Notes: a model not told the origin generated them from the letters alone. Shown: positions 1-9,324, counted from the first letter of the stretch. The stretch: DNA of 9,324 nt from Bordetella parapertussis (GCA_945863085.1 CAMBCD010000085.1:1-9324); one strand, 5' to 3'. Numbers and translations: made by a program.

Positions 1-2
1 GC

Positions 3-113
3 GTGCGCATCGGTCCTTACGGCAATGTCGAGGAACTGAACCGCACCCGCGACACTCTGAAGAAGAACGGCATCGACACCACGCTGATCAAAGTGCGCGA
101 CGCCGATAAGTAA
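3..113 (+). CDS. SPOR-domain protein, C-terminal end only (5' partial)
   Basis: The first complete codon is at position 3 and the frame runs open for 36 codons to TAA at 111-113; the start lies outside the window. The peptide includes VRIGPYGNVEELNRTRDTLK, then KNGIDTTLIKVRD. This matches the end of a SPOR domain (the sporulation-related repeat, Pfam family SPOR), where a V-x-[IV]-G-P-[FY] strand is followed by a helix and a final strand after a G-I-x-[AT] turn. SPOR domains bind denuded peptidoglycan glycans at the division septum, as in FtsN. In betaproteobacteria a SPOR-domain protein gene often precedes dsbA, which agrees with the next gene here. Whether this one is FtsN-like cannot be judged without the N-terminal part. 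Confidence 0.8.
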   Translation: MRIGPYGNVEELNRTRDTLKKNGIDTTLIKVRDADK

Positions 114-154
114 CGCTGTTTACTGCGCCGTTTACTGAATAACGCCGTCCACTG
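114..154. repeat. three imperfect copies of a 12-bp unit in the gap before dsbA
   Basis: CGCTGTTTACTG (114-125) is followed directly by CGCCGTTTACTG (126-137), one mismatch apart. After 5 nt (AATAA) comes CGCCGTCCACTG (143-154), two mismatches from the second copy. The first and third copies are each preceded by TAA, and the first TAA is the stop codon of the SPOR gene. The third copy runs into the ribosome binding site of the next gene. It could be a recent small tandem duplication or a small regulatory iteration; no known operator is recognised. Confidence 0.6.
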
Positions 155-157
155 GAG
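153..157 (+). promoter_or_regulatory. ribosome binding site of first dsbA
   Basis: TGGAG lies 6 nt before the ATG at 164, a normal Shine-Dalgarno spacing. It supports that start, which is also the start that gives a complete signal peptide. Confidence 0.65.
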
Positions 158-163
158 TCCGTC

Positions 164-826
164 ATGCAATCACCCCGTTTTTTCCGCCGCATTCTGCTGG
201 CTGTCGGCCTCAGCCTGTGTTTCGCCACCGCCCATGCCCAATTGACCGCCGGCAAAGATTATTCCGTGGTCAAACCGCCGCAACCCACTGAAAGCGGCAA
301 CAAAATCGAAGTGCTGGAGTTTTTCTGGTACGGCTGCCCACATTGCAACAACCTGCAGCCGTCGCTGGAAGCCTGGCTCAAGCGCAAACCGGCCGATGTC
401 GAATTCAAGCGCATACCTGCGGTATTCCAGGATTCGTGGATTCCGCTGACCAAGGCGTACTACACCATTGAAACCATGGGCCTGGTCGACAAGCTGCACC
501 AGGAAATGTTCGCCACGCTGCACAGACAGCGTGCGCCGCTGGTCAATGCCGAGGCGATTTTTGATTGGGCCGCAACCAAAGGCGTGGACCGCAAGAAATT
601 CGCCGATGTCTACAATTCCTTCGGCATCAACGGCCGTACCCAGCGCTCAATCGAGCTGACCCGCAAATATGACATCCCCGGCACGCCGGCACTGGTCGTC
701 GACGGCAAATATCTCACTGCGCCGTCGCGGACGCTGAAAGCAGATCGCAGTGTCGATTACGACCGCTTTTTCCAGGTCGTTGACGGCCTGATCGCCGAAG
801 CACGCAAGAGCAAAGGGGCGAAGTAA
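164..826 (+). CDS. dsbA: periplasmic thiol:disulfide interchange protein DsbA (first of tandem pair)
   Basis: This 220-residue exported oxidoreductase should introduce disulfide bonds into proteins arriving in the periplasm and be reoxidised by DsbB, which is not in the window. Residues 1-25 form a signal peptide: basic start (RFFRR), hydrophobic core, and AHA before a likely cut ahead of Gln26. The thioredoxin-fold active site is C58-P59-H60-C61 within FFWYGCPHC, the CPHC dipeptide being typical of oxidising DsbA. The helical insertion occupies about residues 85-165, and the cis-proline loop is G173-T174-P175. No other cysteine is present after the signal peptide (Cys19 lies inside it). The length fits the family. 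It starts 50 nt after the SPOR gene stop and is followed after 2 nt by a paralogous gene. Identification as a DsbA-family oxidase is secure; its division of labour with the second copy is unknown. Confidence 0.95.
   Translation: MQSPRFFRRILLAVGLSLCFATAHAQLTAGKDYSVVKPPQPTESGNKIEVLEFFWYGCPHCNNLQPSLEAWLKRKPADVEFKRIPAVFQDSWIPLTKAYYTIETMGLVDKLHQEMFATLHRQRAPLVNAEAIFDWAATKGVDRKKFADVYNSFGINGRTQRSIELTRKYDIPGTPALVVDGKYLTAPSRTLKADRSVDYDRFFQVVDGLIAEARKSKGAK
813..818 (+). promoter_or_regulatory. ribosome binding site of second dsbA
   Basis: AAGGGG sits inside the last codons of the first dsbA, 10 nt before the ATG at 829. With only 2 nt between stop and start, translation of the two genes is probably coupled. 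Confidence 0.5.
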
Positions 827-828
827 GC

Positions 829-1491
829 ATGCTGCGGGCGCCGGCGAACTTCGCCTGCGTGCTCGCGCTGCTGGTCTTTTTCAGCGGAAGCAGCACGGCA
901 CAACAGCCCGCCGAGGGGCAGCGCCCCATCCGTGCCGACATCGAGTACCGGGTCATCAAGCCGCAGCCGGTTAGCATCACGAACGGCATCGAAGTCATCG
1001 ATTTTTTCTGGTACGGCTGCCCGCATTGCTACAACCTGCAGCCGGCACTGGAACGCTGGATCAGTCGAAAACCCGCCGACGTCACGGTGCGCCGCATCCC
1101 GGCAGTGCTGCGCGACAACTGGGCGCCGCATGCACGCATTTATTACACGCTGGAAGCCCTGGGCGAGGTGGAACGACTGCACCAGCGCGTCTACTACAGT
1201 TATCACGTCGAAGAACTGGCTATGAGCAAATCCGAAGTGATGTCCGAATGGGCGGTGCGCAATGGTATCGCCCGCGGGCACTGGGACGAGGCTTACGGTT
1301 CCGCCGCGGTACAGCGCAAAGTGGAAGAAGCCGCCAGGCTGACCCGGGCTTACAGCGTTACCGGCACACCCTCGCTGGTGGTCAATGGCCGTTACCTGAC
1401 ATCCGGCAACATGGTTGAATCGCTGAATGGCGTTATGACGGTTGTTGAAGAGCTGGTGCAAAAAGTACGCAGCGAAACCGCCTTGCGCTGA
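829..1491 (+). CDS. second DsbA-family thiol:disulfide oxidoreductase, paralogue of its upstream neighbour
   Basis: Another 220-residue exported DsbA-type protein. A signal peptide covers residues 1-24 (hydrophobic ACVLALLVFFSG, then STA before Gln25). The active site is C64-P65-H66-C67 in the same FFWYGCPHC context, and the cis-proline loop is G179-T180-P181. The spacing from first active-site cysteine to cis-proline is 117 residues in both copies, and hand alignment of that core gives roughly 45% identity without gaps. The copies diverge most in the helical insertion (about 125-170 here), and this one is shorter after the cis-proline loop; such regions influence substrate or DsbB contact in the family. 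All catalytic features are intact, so it is not a decaying duplicate. It could be a second general oxidase or a specialised one. It ends 45 nt from the convergent glmS. Confidence 0.93.
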   Translation: MLRAPANFACVLALLVFFSGSSTAQQPAEGQRPIRADIEYRVIKPQPVSITNGIEVIDFFWYGCPHCYNLQPALERWISRKPADVTVRRIPAVLRDNWAPHARIYYTLEALGEVERLHQRVYYSYHVEELAMSKSEVMSEWAVRNGIARGHWDEAYGSAAVQRKVEEAARLTRAYSVTGTPSLVVNGRYLTSGNMVESLNGVMTVVEELVQKVRSETALR

Positions 1492-1536
1492 CGGCAAAGG
1501 CCGCGGCGCCAACACTCAACATCAAAATGTAATCCC

Positions 1537-3363
1537 TTACTCGACAGTGACGGACTTGGCGAGGTTGCGCGGTTTGTCGACGTCGGTGCCACGGCGCAGC
1601 GCCGTGTGATAGGCCAGCAGTTGCAGCGGCACCGTGTGCAGGATTGGTGACAGCAGGCCGGCATGTCCGGGCATCGAAATCACCTGCACGCCATCACTGG
1701 CGGCAATGCGCGTGTCCTGGTCAGCGAGCACATACAACTCGCCGCCGCGCGCACGCACTTCCTGCAGATTTGATTTGAGTTTTTCCAGCAGCGCATCTCT
1801 GGGCGCGACCACCACCACTGGCATGTTGCGGTCGACCAGTGCCAGCGGTCCGTGTTTAAGCTCGCCGGCGGCATAGGCCTCGGCGTGGATGTAGGTGATT
1901 TCCTTCATCTTCAGCGCGCCTTCCATGGCAATCGGGTAGTGAATGCCGCGACCGAGGAACAGCATGTGTTCCTTGCCGGCGAAAATTTCCGCCCATTTCA
2001 CGATCGCCGGTTCGATCTGCAGCACCTCGGTCAGCGCCGCCGGCAGGTGGCGCAATGCATGCAGGAGCTCCGCTTCGTGCTCTGCGGTCAGTCGTCCACG
2101 TTTTTTGGCCAGCGCCATGCTCAGCAGCACCAGTGCGGCCAGCTGCGTGGTGAAGGCCTTGGTCGATGCCACACCGATTTCCGGCCCGGCACGCGTCAGG
2201 AAACGCAGTTCGGACGCGCGCACCAGCGCCGATTCCGGCGCATTGCAGATGCTCAGGCTGTAGCGATGGCCGCGCGCTTTGGCGTACTGCAGGGCAGCCA
2301 GCGTATCCGCGGTTTCTCCGGATTGCGACAGGGTCACCACCAGCGTATCCGGATCGTTCACCGGTTCGCGATAACGATACTCACTGGCGATTTCGACATT
2401 GCACGGCAAACCGGCAAGCGCCTCGATCCAGTACCGTGCAACCATGCCGGCGTGATAGCTGGTACCGCAGGCGAGTATCACCAACCCATTGATTTTATTA
2501 AATATTTTATCTGCGCCTGCACCGAAGAGCTGCGGTACCACGGCGCGCGCGCTGGTCACCATTTCCAGCGTATTGGCCACCGCCATCGGCTGCTCGAAGA
2601 TTTCCTTCTGCATGTAGTGGCGGTACGGTCCGAGTTCGACAGCTTCTGCCGTCAGCTCGGTAATCTGTTCGCGGCGCACAACAACCTTACCGGCGCCATC
2701 GAATATGCGCACCTGTTCACGCGTCAGTTCCGCGCAATCGCCTTCTTCCAGATAGACCACACGCTGCGTGACCTGCACCAGCGCCGACGCATCCGAGGCC
2801 GCAAAATTTTCGCCCTTGCCCAGGCCGAGCAACAGCGGCGCACCCATGCGCGCCACCACCAGCCGCGTCGGATCAGTGACGTTGATCGCTGCAATGGCAT
2901 AAGCGCCGACCAGTTCACCCAGGCTCTGCTGGACTGCTGCCAGCAAATCACCCGTTTTCTGCAAATGCAGATTCACCAGGTGAACAATGACTTCGGTATC
3001 GGTATCCGACACGAATTGATAACCAAGGCCACGCAGTTTTTCGCGCAGTTCGTCGTGGTTTTCGATGATGCCGTTATGTACTACTGACACACCGCCCGAG
3101 ACATGCGGGTGGGCATTTTTTTCCGACGGTGCGCCATGGGTCGCCCAGCGGGTATGCGCGATGCCGATGTCGCCCGCGACATGGTTCTCTTGTGCCATGC
3201 GCTCCAGCGTCGCGACCCGCCCGGTACTGCGTATGCGCCGCAGTTCGCCGTTGATCACGGCGATGCCCGCCGAATCGTAGCCCCGGTACTCCAGCCGCTT
3301 CAGGCCTTCAACCAGGATGGGCACCACATCGCGCGCCGCGATGGCGCCGACGATTCCGCACAT
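1537..3363 (-). CDS. glmS: glutamine--fructose-6-phosphate aminotransferase (isomerizing)
   Basis: Cytoplasmic enzyme making glucosamine-6-phosphate from fructose-6-phosphate and glutamine, the committed step to UDP-GlcNAc. The 608 residues compare with 609 in E. coli. The N-terminal glutaminase domain (about 1-240) begins MCGIVGAI, with Cys2 becoming the N-terminal nucleophile, and contains HTRWATHG (70-77) and HNGIIEN (96-102). Two SIS sugar-phosphate domains follow: [10 protein letters not shown] (297-306), [10 protein letters not shown] (345-354) and STKAFTTQL (400-408) in the first, and [20 protein letters not shown] (471-490) in the second. Catalytic Glu488 and His504 (in ELKHGPLAL) and Lys603 near the end (LAKSVTVE) are present. 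An in-frame TAG at 3367-3369, two codons before the ATG, fixes the start. The Shine-Dalgarno is weak (GGCGGA, 8 nt upstream). It lies 34 nt after glmU, so the two are probably one transcript. Confidence 0.98.
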   Translation of the reverse strand: MCGIVGAIAARDVVPILVEGLKRLEYRGYDSAGIAVINGELRRIRSTGRVATLERMAQENHVAGDIGIAHTRWATHGAPSEKNAHPHVSGGVSVVHNGIIENHDELREKLRGLGYQFVSDTDTEVIVHLVNLHLQKTGDLLAAVQQSLGELVGAYAIAAINVTDPTRLVVARMGAPLLLGLGKGENFAASDASALVQVTQRVVYLEEGDCAELTREQVRIFDGAGKVVVRREQITELTAEAVELGPYRHYMQKEIFEQPMAVANTLEMVTSARAVVPQLFGAGADKIFNKINGLVILACGTSYHAGMVARYWIEALAGLPCNVEIASEYRYREPVNDPDTLVVTLSQSGETADTLAALQYAKARGHRYSLSICNAPESALVRASELRFLTRAGPEIGVASTKAFTTQLAALVLLSMALAKKRGRLTAEHEAELLHALRHLPAALTEVLQIEPAIVKWAEIFAGKEHMLFLGRGIHYPIAMEGALKMKEITYIHAEAYAAGELKHGPLALVDRNMPVVVVAPRDALLEKLKSNLQEVRARGGELYVLADQDTRIAASDGVQVISMPGHAGLLSPILHTVPLQLLAYHTALRRGTDVDKPRNLAKSVTVE

Positions 3364-3381
3364 GCGCTAGTTCCGCCCCGG

Positions 3382-3405
3382 TTTCATTTGCCGATTTTCA
3401 TTTGC
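3382..3405. repeat. 10-bp direct repeat across the glmU end and glmU-glmS gap
   Basis: TTTCATTTGC occurs at 3382-3391 and again at 3396-3405, a 14-bp period. On the coding strand this is GCAAATGAAA twice; the first copy in that direction contains the TGA stop of glmU. It may be a small local duplication with no function. Confidence 0.5.
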
Positions 3406-4768
3406 GCTTGGCTGCCTTGCGCGGCCGCTGCCAGCCGGCGCGGTATTCCTGGGTCTTGGGATTGATCGCCAGCCCCCCGGGCGGAATGTCTTTCCACAGC
3501 GTCGTGCCTGCCCCCACCGTGGAACCACGCGCCACCCGCACCGGCGCCACCAGCTGCACGTCGGAGCCGATGTGTACATCGTCTTCAATCACCGTGCGGT
3601 GCTTGGCCGCGCCGTCGTAATTGCAGGTAATGGTGCCGGCACCGATGTTGACGTTGCGCCCGACGCTGGCATCACCGACATAGGACAGGTGGTTGGCCTT
3701 GGAGCCGTCACCGATATCGCTGGCCTTGATTTCGACGAAATTACCGACATGCACTTCCGCCCCCAGTTGCGTGCCAGGCCGGATACGCGCATAGGGGCCG
3801 ATACGGCAGTGAGCGTCAATCTGCGCACCGTCAATATGGGAAAACGGTTCGATGCGGCTGCCCTCGGCTATGGTCACATTCTTCAGTATGCAATGCGCGC
3901 CGATGCTGACGTCGTTGCCCAGCACGATTTCGCCTTCGAATACGCAATTAATGTCGATCTGCACATCACGCCCACACTCCAGCGTGCCGCGCAGGTCAAA
4001 GCGCAGCGGATCCACCAGCGTGACTCCGGCATCCAGCAGCTCTGAAGCCTGTTGCCATTGATAGGTACGCTCGAGTTGTGCCAGCTGCGCGCGGCTGTTG
4101 ACGCCCTGGATTTCACCGGTGTCATCCACCTTGAAGCCCGTCACCGGTACGTGATCCTTGACTGCCAGCGCGATGACGTCGGTCAGGTAGTATTCTTTTT
4201 GCGCATTTTTATTCTTGATCTGCGACAACCATTTCGCCAGCCGCGCCGTAGGCAGCACCATGATGCCGCTGTTGATTTCGCAAATTCGCTGTTGCGCAGC
4301 AGTGGCATCCTTCTGTTCGACGATGCCGGTCACACGACCAGCCTTGTTGCGCAGGATGCGGCCATAACCCGCCGGATCATCCAGGTCAGCGGTCAGTATC
4401 GCAACGCCTTTGCCGGCGGCCTTGAGCAATTCCTGCAAGGTCTCGGGATGCACCAGCGGCACATCGCCGTAGAGCACCAGCGTCAGTGGCGCCTTGGTCA
4501 ATTTGGGCAAGGCCTGCTGCAAGGCGTGGCCGGTACCCCGCTGAGGGGATTGCAGCGCGTAGGTCAAATCCTTGCCCGACAGCGCGGCCTGCACCAAATC
4601 ACCGCCATGGCCATGAACAATACAAATCTGTTCCGCATCGATTGCGCGTGCGGCAGCAACGACATGGGCGATCAGTGGTTTGCCGGCTAGTGGATGCAAC
4701 ACTTTCGGCAAATCGGAATTCATCCGTTTGCCCTGTCCGGCGGCGAGTATGACGACTTGGGAGCGCAT
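3398..4768 (-). CDS. glmU: bifunctional GlmU: GlcN-1-P acetyltransferase / GlcNAc-1-P uridyltransferase
   Basis: Cytoplasmic enzyme that acetylates glucosamine-1-phosphate with acetyl-CoA and then couples it to UTP, giving UDP-GlcNAc. At 456 residues it equals the E. coli length. The N-terminal uridyltransferase domain (about 1-227) has the nucleotide signature LAAGQGKRM (8-16) with Lys22, QRGTGHA (76-82), GDVPL (101-105, metal-binding Asp102) and GYGRI (134-138). The C-terminal left-handed beta helix (about 250-456) has the hexapeptide-repeat pattern, the acetyltransferase His360 in KANHLSYVGDA, and NIGAGTITCNYDG (374-386). An in-frame TGA lies eight codons upstream and no alternative start falls between, so the ATG at 4768 is the first usable start. 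There is no Shine-Dalgarno sequence before it. It follows the atp terminator and leads into glmS. Confidence 0.98.
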   Translation of the reverse strand: MRSQVVILAAGQGKRMNSDLPKVLHPLAGKPLIAHVVAAARAIDAEQICIVHGHGGDLVQAALSGKDLTYALQSPQRGTGHALQQALPKLTKAPLTLVLYGDVPLVHPETLQELLKAAGKGVAILTADLDDPAGYGRILRNKAGRVTGIVEQKDATAAQQRICEINSGIMVLPTARLAKWLSQIKNKNAQKEYYLTDVIALAVKDHVPVTGFKVDDTGEIQGVNSRAQLAQLERTYQWQQASELLDAGVTLVDPLRFDLRGTLECGRDVQIDINCVFEGEIVLGNDVSIGAHCILKNVTIAEGSRIEPFSHIDGAQIDAHCRIGPYARIRPGTQLGAEVHVGNFVEIKASDIGDGSKANHLSYVGDASVGRNVNIGAGTITCNYDGAAKHRTVIEDDVHIGSDVQLVAPVRVARGSTVGAGTTLWKDIPPGGLAINPKTQEYRAGWQRPRKAAKRK

Positions 4769-4774
4769 CGGAAA

Positions 4775-4783
4775 ATTATCGCA
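4775..4783 (-). promoter_or_regulatory. candidate extended -10 promoter for glmU-glmS
   Basis: On the coding strand TGCGATAAT matches the extended -10 form TGnTATAAT, with five of six hexamer bases. The hexamer GATAAT is at 4775-4780 and the TG at 4782-4783. Six bases (TTTCCG) separate it from the glmU ATG, so transcription would begin at or next to the A of the start codon, giving a leaderless message. No good -35 box is seen 16-18 nt upstream, which extended -10 promoters can tolerate. The position just downstream of the atp terminator is where a glmUS promoter would be expected. This is a prediction from pattern only. Confidence 0.35.
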
Positions 4784-4836
4784 TAAACATCACCTTGCAC
4801 GCCTTACGATCTGCAGTGGCAAAGTTAAAGGCCAAC

Positions 4837-4860
4837 AAAAAGGGCGGCTGGAAGCCGCCC
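4837..4860 (-). terminator. rho-independent terminator of the atp operon
   Basis: In the coding direction an 8-bp perfect stem GGGCGGCT / AGCCGCCC with a 3-nt loop (TCC) at 4842-4860 is followed at once by TTTTT (4841-4837) and then GTT. It begins 21 nt after the atpC stop codon. The GC-rich stem plus T-run is a textbook intrinsic terminator. It should end the ATP synthase transcript and make glmUS at least partly independent of it. Confidence 0.88.
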
Positions 4861-4881
4861 GTGTTATCCGCAGTCAAAATA

Positions 4882-5313
4882 TCAGCGTTTGCCGCGCAGC
4901 TTGCGGATGGCCGCGAGTTGCGCCGCCAGCACTGCCAGTTCGGCTTCGACAGTCGCCACTTCCTGCTTGCCCTGGGCGTTTTTGCGTGCTTCCTCGGCCT
5001 GCTTCAGCGCTTCGGTGGCCTTGGCTTCGTCGAGATCGGCGCCGCGAATGGCGGTATCGGCCAGCACGGTGACCATCTTTGGCTGCACTTCGAGTACGCC
5101 GCCGGCGACAAAAATGAATTCCTCGGCACCGCCACCCGCCGGCTTGATGCGCACTTCACCGGGACGGATGCGGGTGATCAGCGGGGTATGGCGCGGATAA
5201 ATGCCAAGTTCGCCCGCTTCGCCGGGCAGCACGACAAACTCCGCCTCGCCGGAGTAAATCTGCTCTTCCGCGCTGACGACATCGACGTGCATGGTATTAA
5301 CGGCTTCGGCCAT
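4882..5313 (-). CDS. atpC: ATP synthase F1 subunit epsilon
   Basis: The epsilon subunit belongs to the central stalk of F1, helps couple rotation to catalysis, and inhibits ATP hydrolysis through its C-terminal helices. The 143 residues fit the usual 135-145. The N-terminal beta-sandwich (about 1-92) contains [17 protein letters not shown] (8-24) and [19 protein letters not shown] (29-47), both family signatures. Residues 93-143 form the Ala/Glu/Lys-rich two-helix hairpin ending RKLRGKR. The start is supported by AAGGAA at 5322-5327, 8 nt upstream. It is the last atp gene, 45 nt after atpD and followed by an intrinsic terminator. Confidence 0.97.
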   Translation of the reverse strand: MAEAVNTMHVDVVSAEEQIYSGEAEFVVLPGEAGELGIYPRHTPLITRIRPGEVRIKPAGGGAEEFIFVAGGVLEVQPKMVTVLADTAIRGADLDEAKATEALKQAEEARKNAQGKQEVATVEAELAVLAAQLAAIRKLRGKR

Positions 5314-5321
5314 GGTTATAT

Positions 5322-5327
5322 TTCCTT
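5322..5327 (-). promoter_or_regulatory. ribosome binding site of atpC
   Basis: AAGGAA on the coding strand, 8 nt before the atpC ATG. The short atpD-atpC gap is otherwise unremarkable. Confidence 0.6.
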
Positions 5328-5358
5328 AACCCGCATTACTTACCTGTTGCTCTTACCC

Positions 5359-6770
<1,412 letters not shown>

Positions 6771-6808
6771 AAATCAAAATTTCGTCAAACAATCAGAATA
6801 TCGTCAAA
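6771..6808. repeat. 19-bp imperfect tandem duplication in the atpG-atpD gap
   Basis: On the coding strand TTTGACGATATTCTGATTG (6808-6790) is followed directly by TTTGACGAAATTTTGATTT (6789-6771). They match at 16 of 19 positions. The second copy runs into the atpD ribosome binding site. The AT-rich content may keep the leader unstructured and help atpD translation; that role is inference. Confidence 0.65.
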
Positions 6809-6823
6809 AAATCGGCGGCCGCA

Positions 6824-7687
6824 TCAAACCGCAGCTGCGCCGGCGACAATCTCCGACAGCTCCTTGGTAATCGAAGCCTGCCGCGACTTGTTGTAAATCA
6901 GCGTTAATTCTTCTATCACTTTGCCGGCGTTGTCCGAGGCCGCCTTCATCGCCACCATGCGCGCCGACTGCTCGGAAGCCATGTTCTCGGCGACACCCTG
7001 GTAGATCAGTGCCTCGACATAACGCGTCAGCACCTGGTCGAGCACGGATTTCGCATCCGGCTCGTAGATGTAATCCCAGGAACCTTCCGGCGTACCCAGT
7101 GCATCGCCTGACAGCGGCAGCAGCTGTTCGACCACCGGTTCCTGCTTCATGGTGTTGACGAACTTGGTGTAGACAATCAGCAGCCGGTCAAAACGGTCCT
7201 GCGTGTAACCGTCGAGCATCACCTTCAGCGCGCCGATCAGTTTGTCCATTTGCGGCTTGTCGCCCAGACCGGTGACTTGTGCCACCACGTTGGCGCCGAG
7301 CCGCTGCATGAAACCCAGGCCCTTGTTGCCGAGCGCGCAGACTTCAACCTCTTCGCCCAGCGCTTCCCATTCCTTGATCTTGTTCAGCGCCAGCCGCAAA
7401 ACGTTGGTATTCAAGCCACCGCACAAACCCTTGTCGGTGGTAACGACGATCAAGCCGATGCGTTTGACCGAATCCCTTGAAACCAGGAAGGGATGGCGAT
7501 ACTCCGGATTCGCGTGGCTGATGTGCGCAGCGACGTTGCGGATTTTTTCGCCGTACGGCCGCGACGTGCGCATGCGTTCCTGCGCGCGACGCATTTTCGA
7601 GGCCGCGACCATTTCCATCGCCTTGGTGATCTTGCGCGTGTTTTGCACGCTCTTGATCTTGGTGCGGATTTCCTTCGAGCCAGGCAT
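6824..7687 (-). CDS. atpG: ATP synthase F1 subunit gamma
   Basis: The gamma subunit is the rotating central shaft of F1, linking the c-ring to the alpha3beta3 head. The 287 residues are the same as in E. coli. The N-terminal helix carries the family signature [20 protein letters not shown] and then [16 protein letters not shown] (21-36). The central Rossmann-like part includes [16 protein letters not shown] (78-93). The C-terminal helix contains [16 protein letters not shown] (241-256) and [18 protein letters not shown] (263-280), the part reaching into the head. The start at 7687 gives the standard N-terminus. No clear Shine-Dalgarno precedes it; the 47-nt leader is about 74% A+T. It lies between atpA and atpD as expected. 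Confidence 0.98.
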   Translation of the reverse strand: MPGSKEIRTKIKSVQNTRKITKAMEMVAASKMRRAQERMRTSRPYGEKIRNVAAHISHANPEYRHPFLVSRDSVKRIGLIVVTTDKGLCGGLNTNVLRLALNKIKEWEALGEEVEVCALGNKGLGFMQRLGANVVAQVTGLGDKPQMDKLIGALKVMLDGYTQDRFDRLLIVYTKFVNTMKQEPVVEQLLPLSGDALGTPEGSWDYIYEPDAKSVLDQVLTRYVEALIYQGVAENMASEQSARMVAMKAASDNAGKVIEELTLIYNKSRQASITKELSEIVAGAAAV

Positions 7688-7734
7688 GTTATAAGTATTT
7701 GATTTTAAACAATTATTTAACGAAAAACAGGGGC
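7688..7734 (-). promoter_or_regulatory. AT-rich leader between atpA and atpG, no Shine-Dalgarno
   Basis: This 47-nt gap has 35 A/T bases, in sharp contrast to the GC-rich flanks. It contains an imperfect palindrome, TTAAACAATTATTTAA (7705-7720), with one mismatched pair. No purine-rich ribosome binding site is seen within 15 nt of the atpG ATG. An AT-rich unstructured leader, or coupling to atpA translation, may drive initiation; this is inference. Confidence 0.4.
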
Positions 7735-9276
<1,542 letters not shown>

Positions 9277-9282
9277 GTGTTA

Positions 9283-9287
9283 CTCCT
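9283..9287 (-). promoter_or_regulatory. ribosome binding site of atpA overlapping the atpH stop
   Basis: AGGAG on the coding strand, 6 nt before the atpA ATG. Its first two bases are the last two of the atpH TAG stop codon, an arrangement that favours coupled translation of delta and alpha. Confidence 0.75.
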
Positions 9288-9324
9288 AGTGGGTAAGCGC
9301 GGTGGCCATCGCATCCAGCCTGCC
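9286..9324 (-). CDS. atpH: ATP synthase F1 subunit delta, C-terminal end only (partial)
   Basis: The last 12 codons and TAG stop of a gene entering from the right edge. The peptide GRLDAMATALTH matches the usual end of proteobacterial AtpH (a [KR]L-x-x-[ML]-x-x-x-L tail). The position immediately before atpA is where atpH is found in the standard operon order. The delta subunit joins the peripheral stalk to the top of F1. The rest of the gene is outside the window. Confidence 0.85.
   Translation of the reverse strand, partial: GRLDAMATALTH

Noticed and set aside
1480..1501. Hairpin GCCTTGC / GCAAAGGC at the end of the second dsbA as a terminator
   Set aside because: The stem has a bulged A, overlaps the stop codon and is not followed by a T-run on either strand. 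The 45-bp convergent gap to glmS shows no convincing intrinsic terminator for either gene.
757..1515. 252-codon open frame on the - strand across the second dsbA
   Set aside because: The + strand gene has a signal peptide, CPHC and cis-proline motif; the antisense product shows no domain and no supporting ribosome binding site.
1852..3087. 411-codon open frame on the + strand opposite glmS
   Set aside because: It is fully antisense to an unmistakable glmS. Its product is rich in His, Arg and Gln with no recognisable domain, as expected when the codons of a GC-rich gene are read in reverse.
3364..3397. Possible glmS ribozyme or leader riboswitch before glmS
   Set aside because: The gap to glmU is only 34 nt, too short for the ribozyme known from Gram-positive bacteria, and no matching structure is seen.
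7688..7720. Internal promoter in the AT-rich atpA-atpG gap (TATAAC near the atpG start)
   Set aside because: TTGTTT and TATAAC are present on the coding strand but only 13 nt apart, too close for a sigma-70 promoter; AT-richness alone produces such matches.

Overview
The window looks like a chromosomal housekeeping segment of a betaproteobacterium. The basis is protein character (AtpA with KQAWAYRQ, AtpD beginning [20 protein letters not shown]-type DsbA proteins), a GC-rich composition of about 60% by eye, and the proteobacterial gene order atpHAGDC-glmU-glmS. I cannot fix the genus from sequence alone.

Left part, + strand (1..1491): the last 36 codons of a SPOR-domain protein are followed by two complete, adjacent dsbA-type genes. 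Both encode exported 220-residue thiol:disulfide oxidoreductases with CPHC active sites. They are clearly paralogous (roughly 45% identical by hand alignment) and lie only 2 nt apart, so they are probably co-transcribed. The 50-bp gap before the first gene holds three imperfect copies of a 12-bp unit.

Middle part, - strand (1537..4768): glmU then glmS in transcription order, with 34 nt between them, run convergently toward the dsbA pair. Together they cover most of the route from fructose-6-phosphate to UDP-GlcNAc, the precursor of peptidoglycan and lipopolysaccharide: GlmS makes glucosamine-6-phosphate, GlmM (not in the window) isomerises it, and GlmU acetylates and uridylylates it. A strong intrinsic terminator separates glmU from the upstream atp genes. 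glmU has no Shine-Dalgarno sequence, but an extended -10 element (TGCGATAAT) ends 6 nt before its ATG, so a leaderless glmUS transcript is plausible.

Right part, - strand (4882..9324): the distal half of the F1Fo ATP synthase operon, in transcription order atpH (last 12 codons only), atpA, atpG, atpD, atpC. All are full length with their catalytic motifs intact. The gaps before atpG and atpD are AT-rich, and the latter contains a 19-bp tandem duplication. The best-supported atpD start is the ATG at 6759, not an upstream TTG.

No mobile element, CRISPR array, tRNA or rRNA was seen, and no stretch over 300 bases lacks a gene. I do not see a wholly new system. The observations most worth following are the tandem DsbA pair and the predicted leaderless promoter of glmUS.
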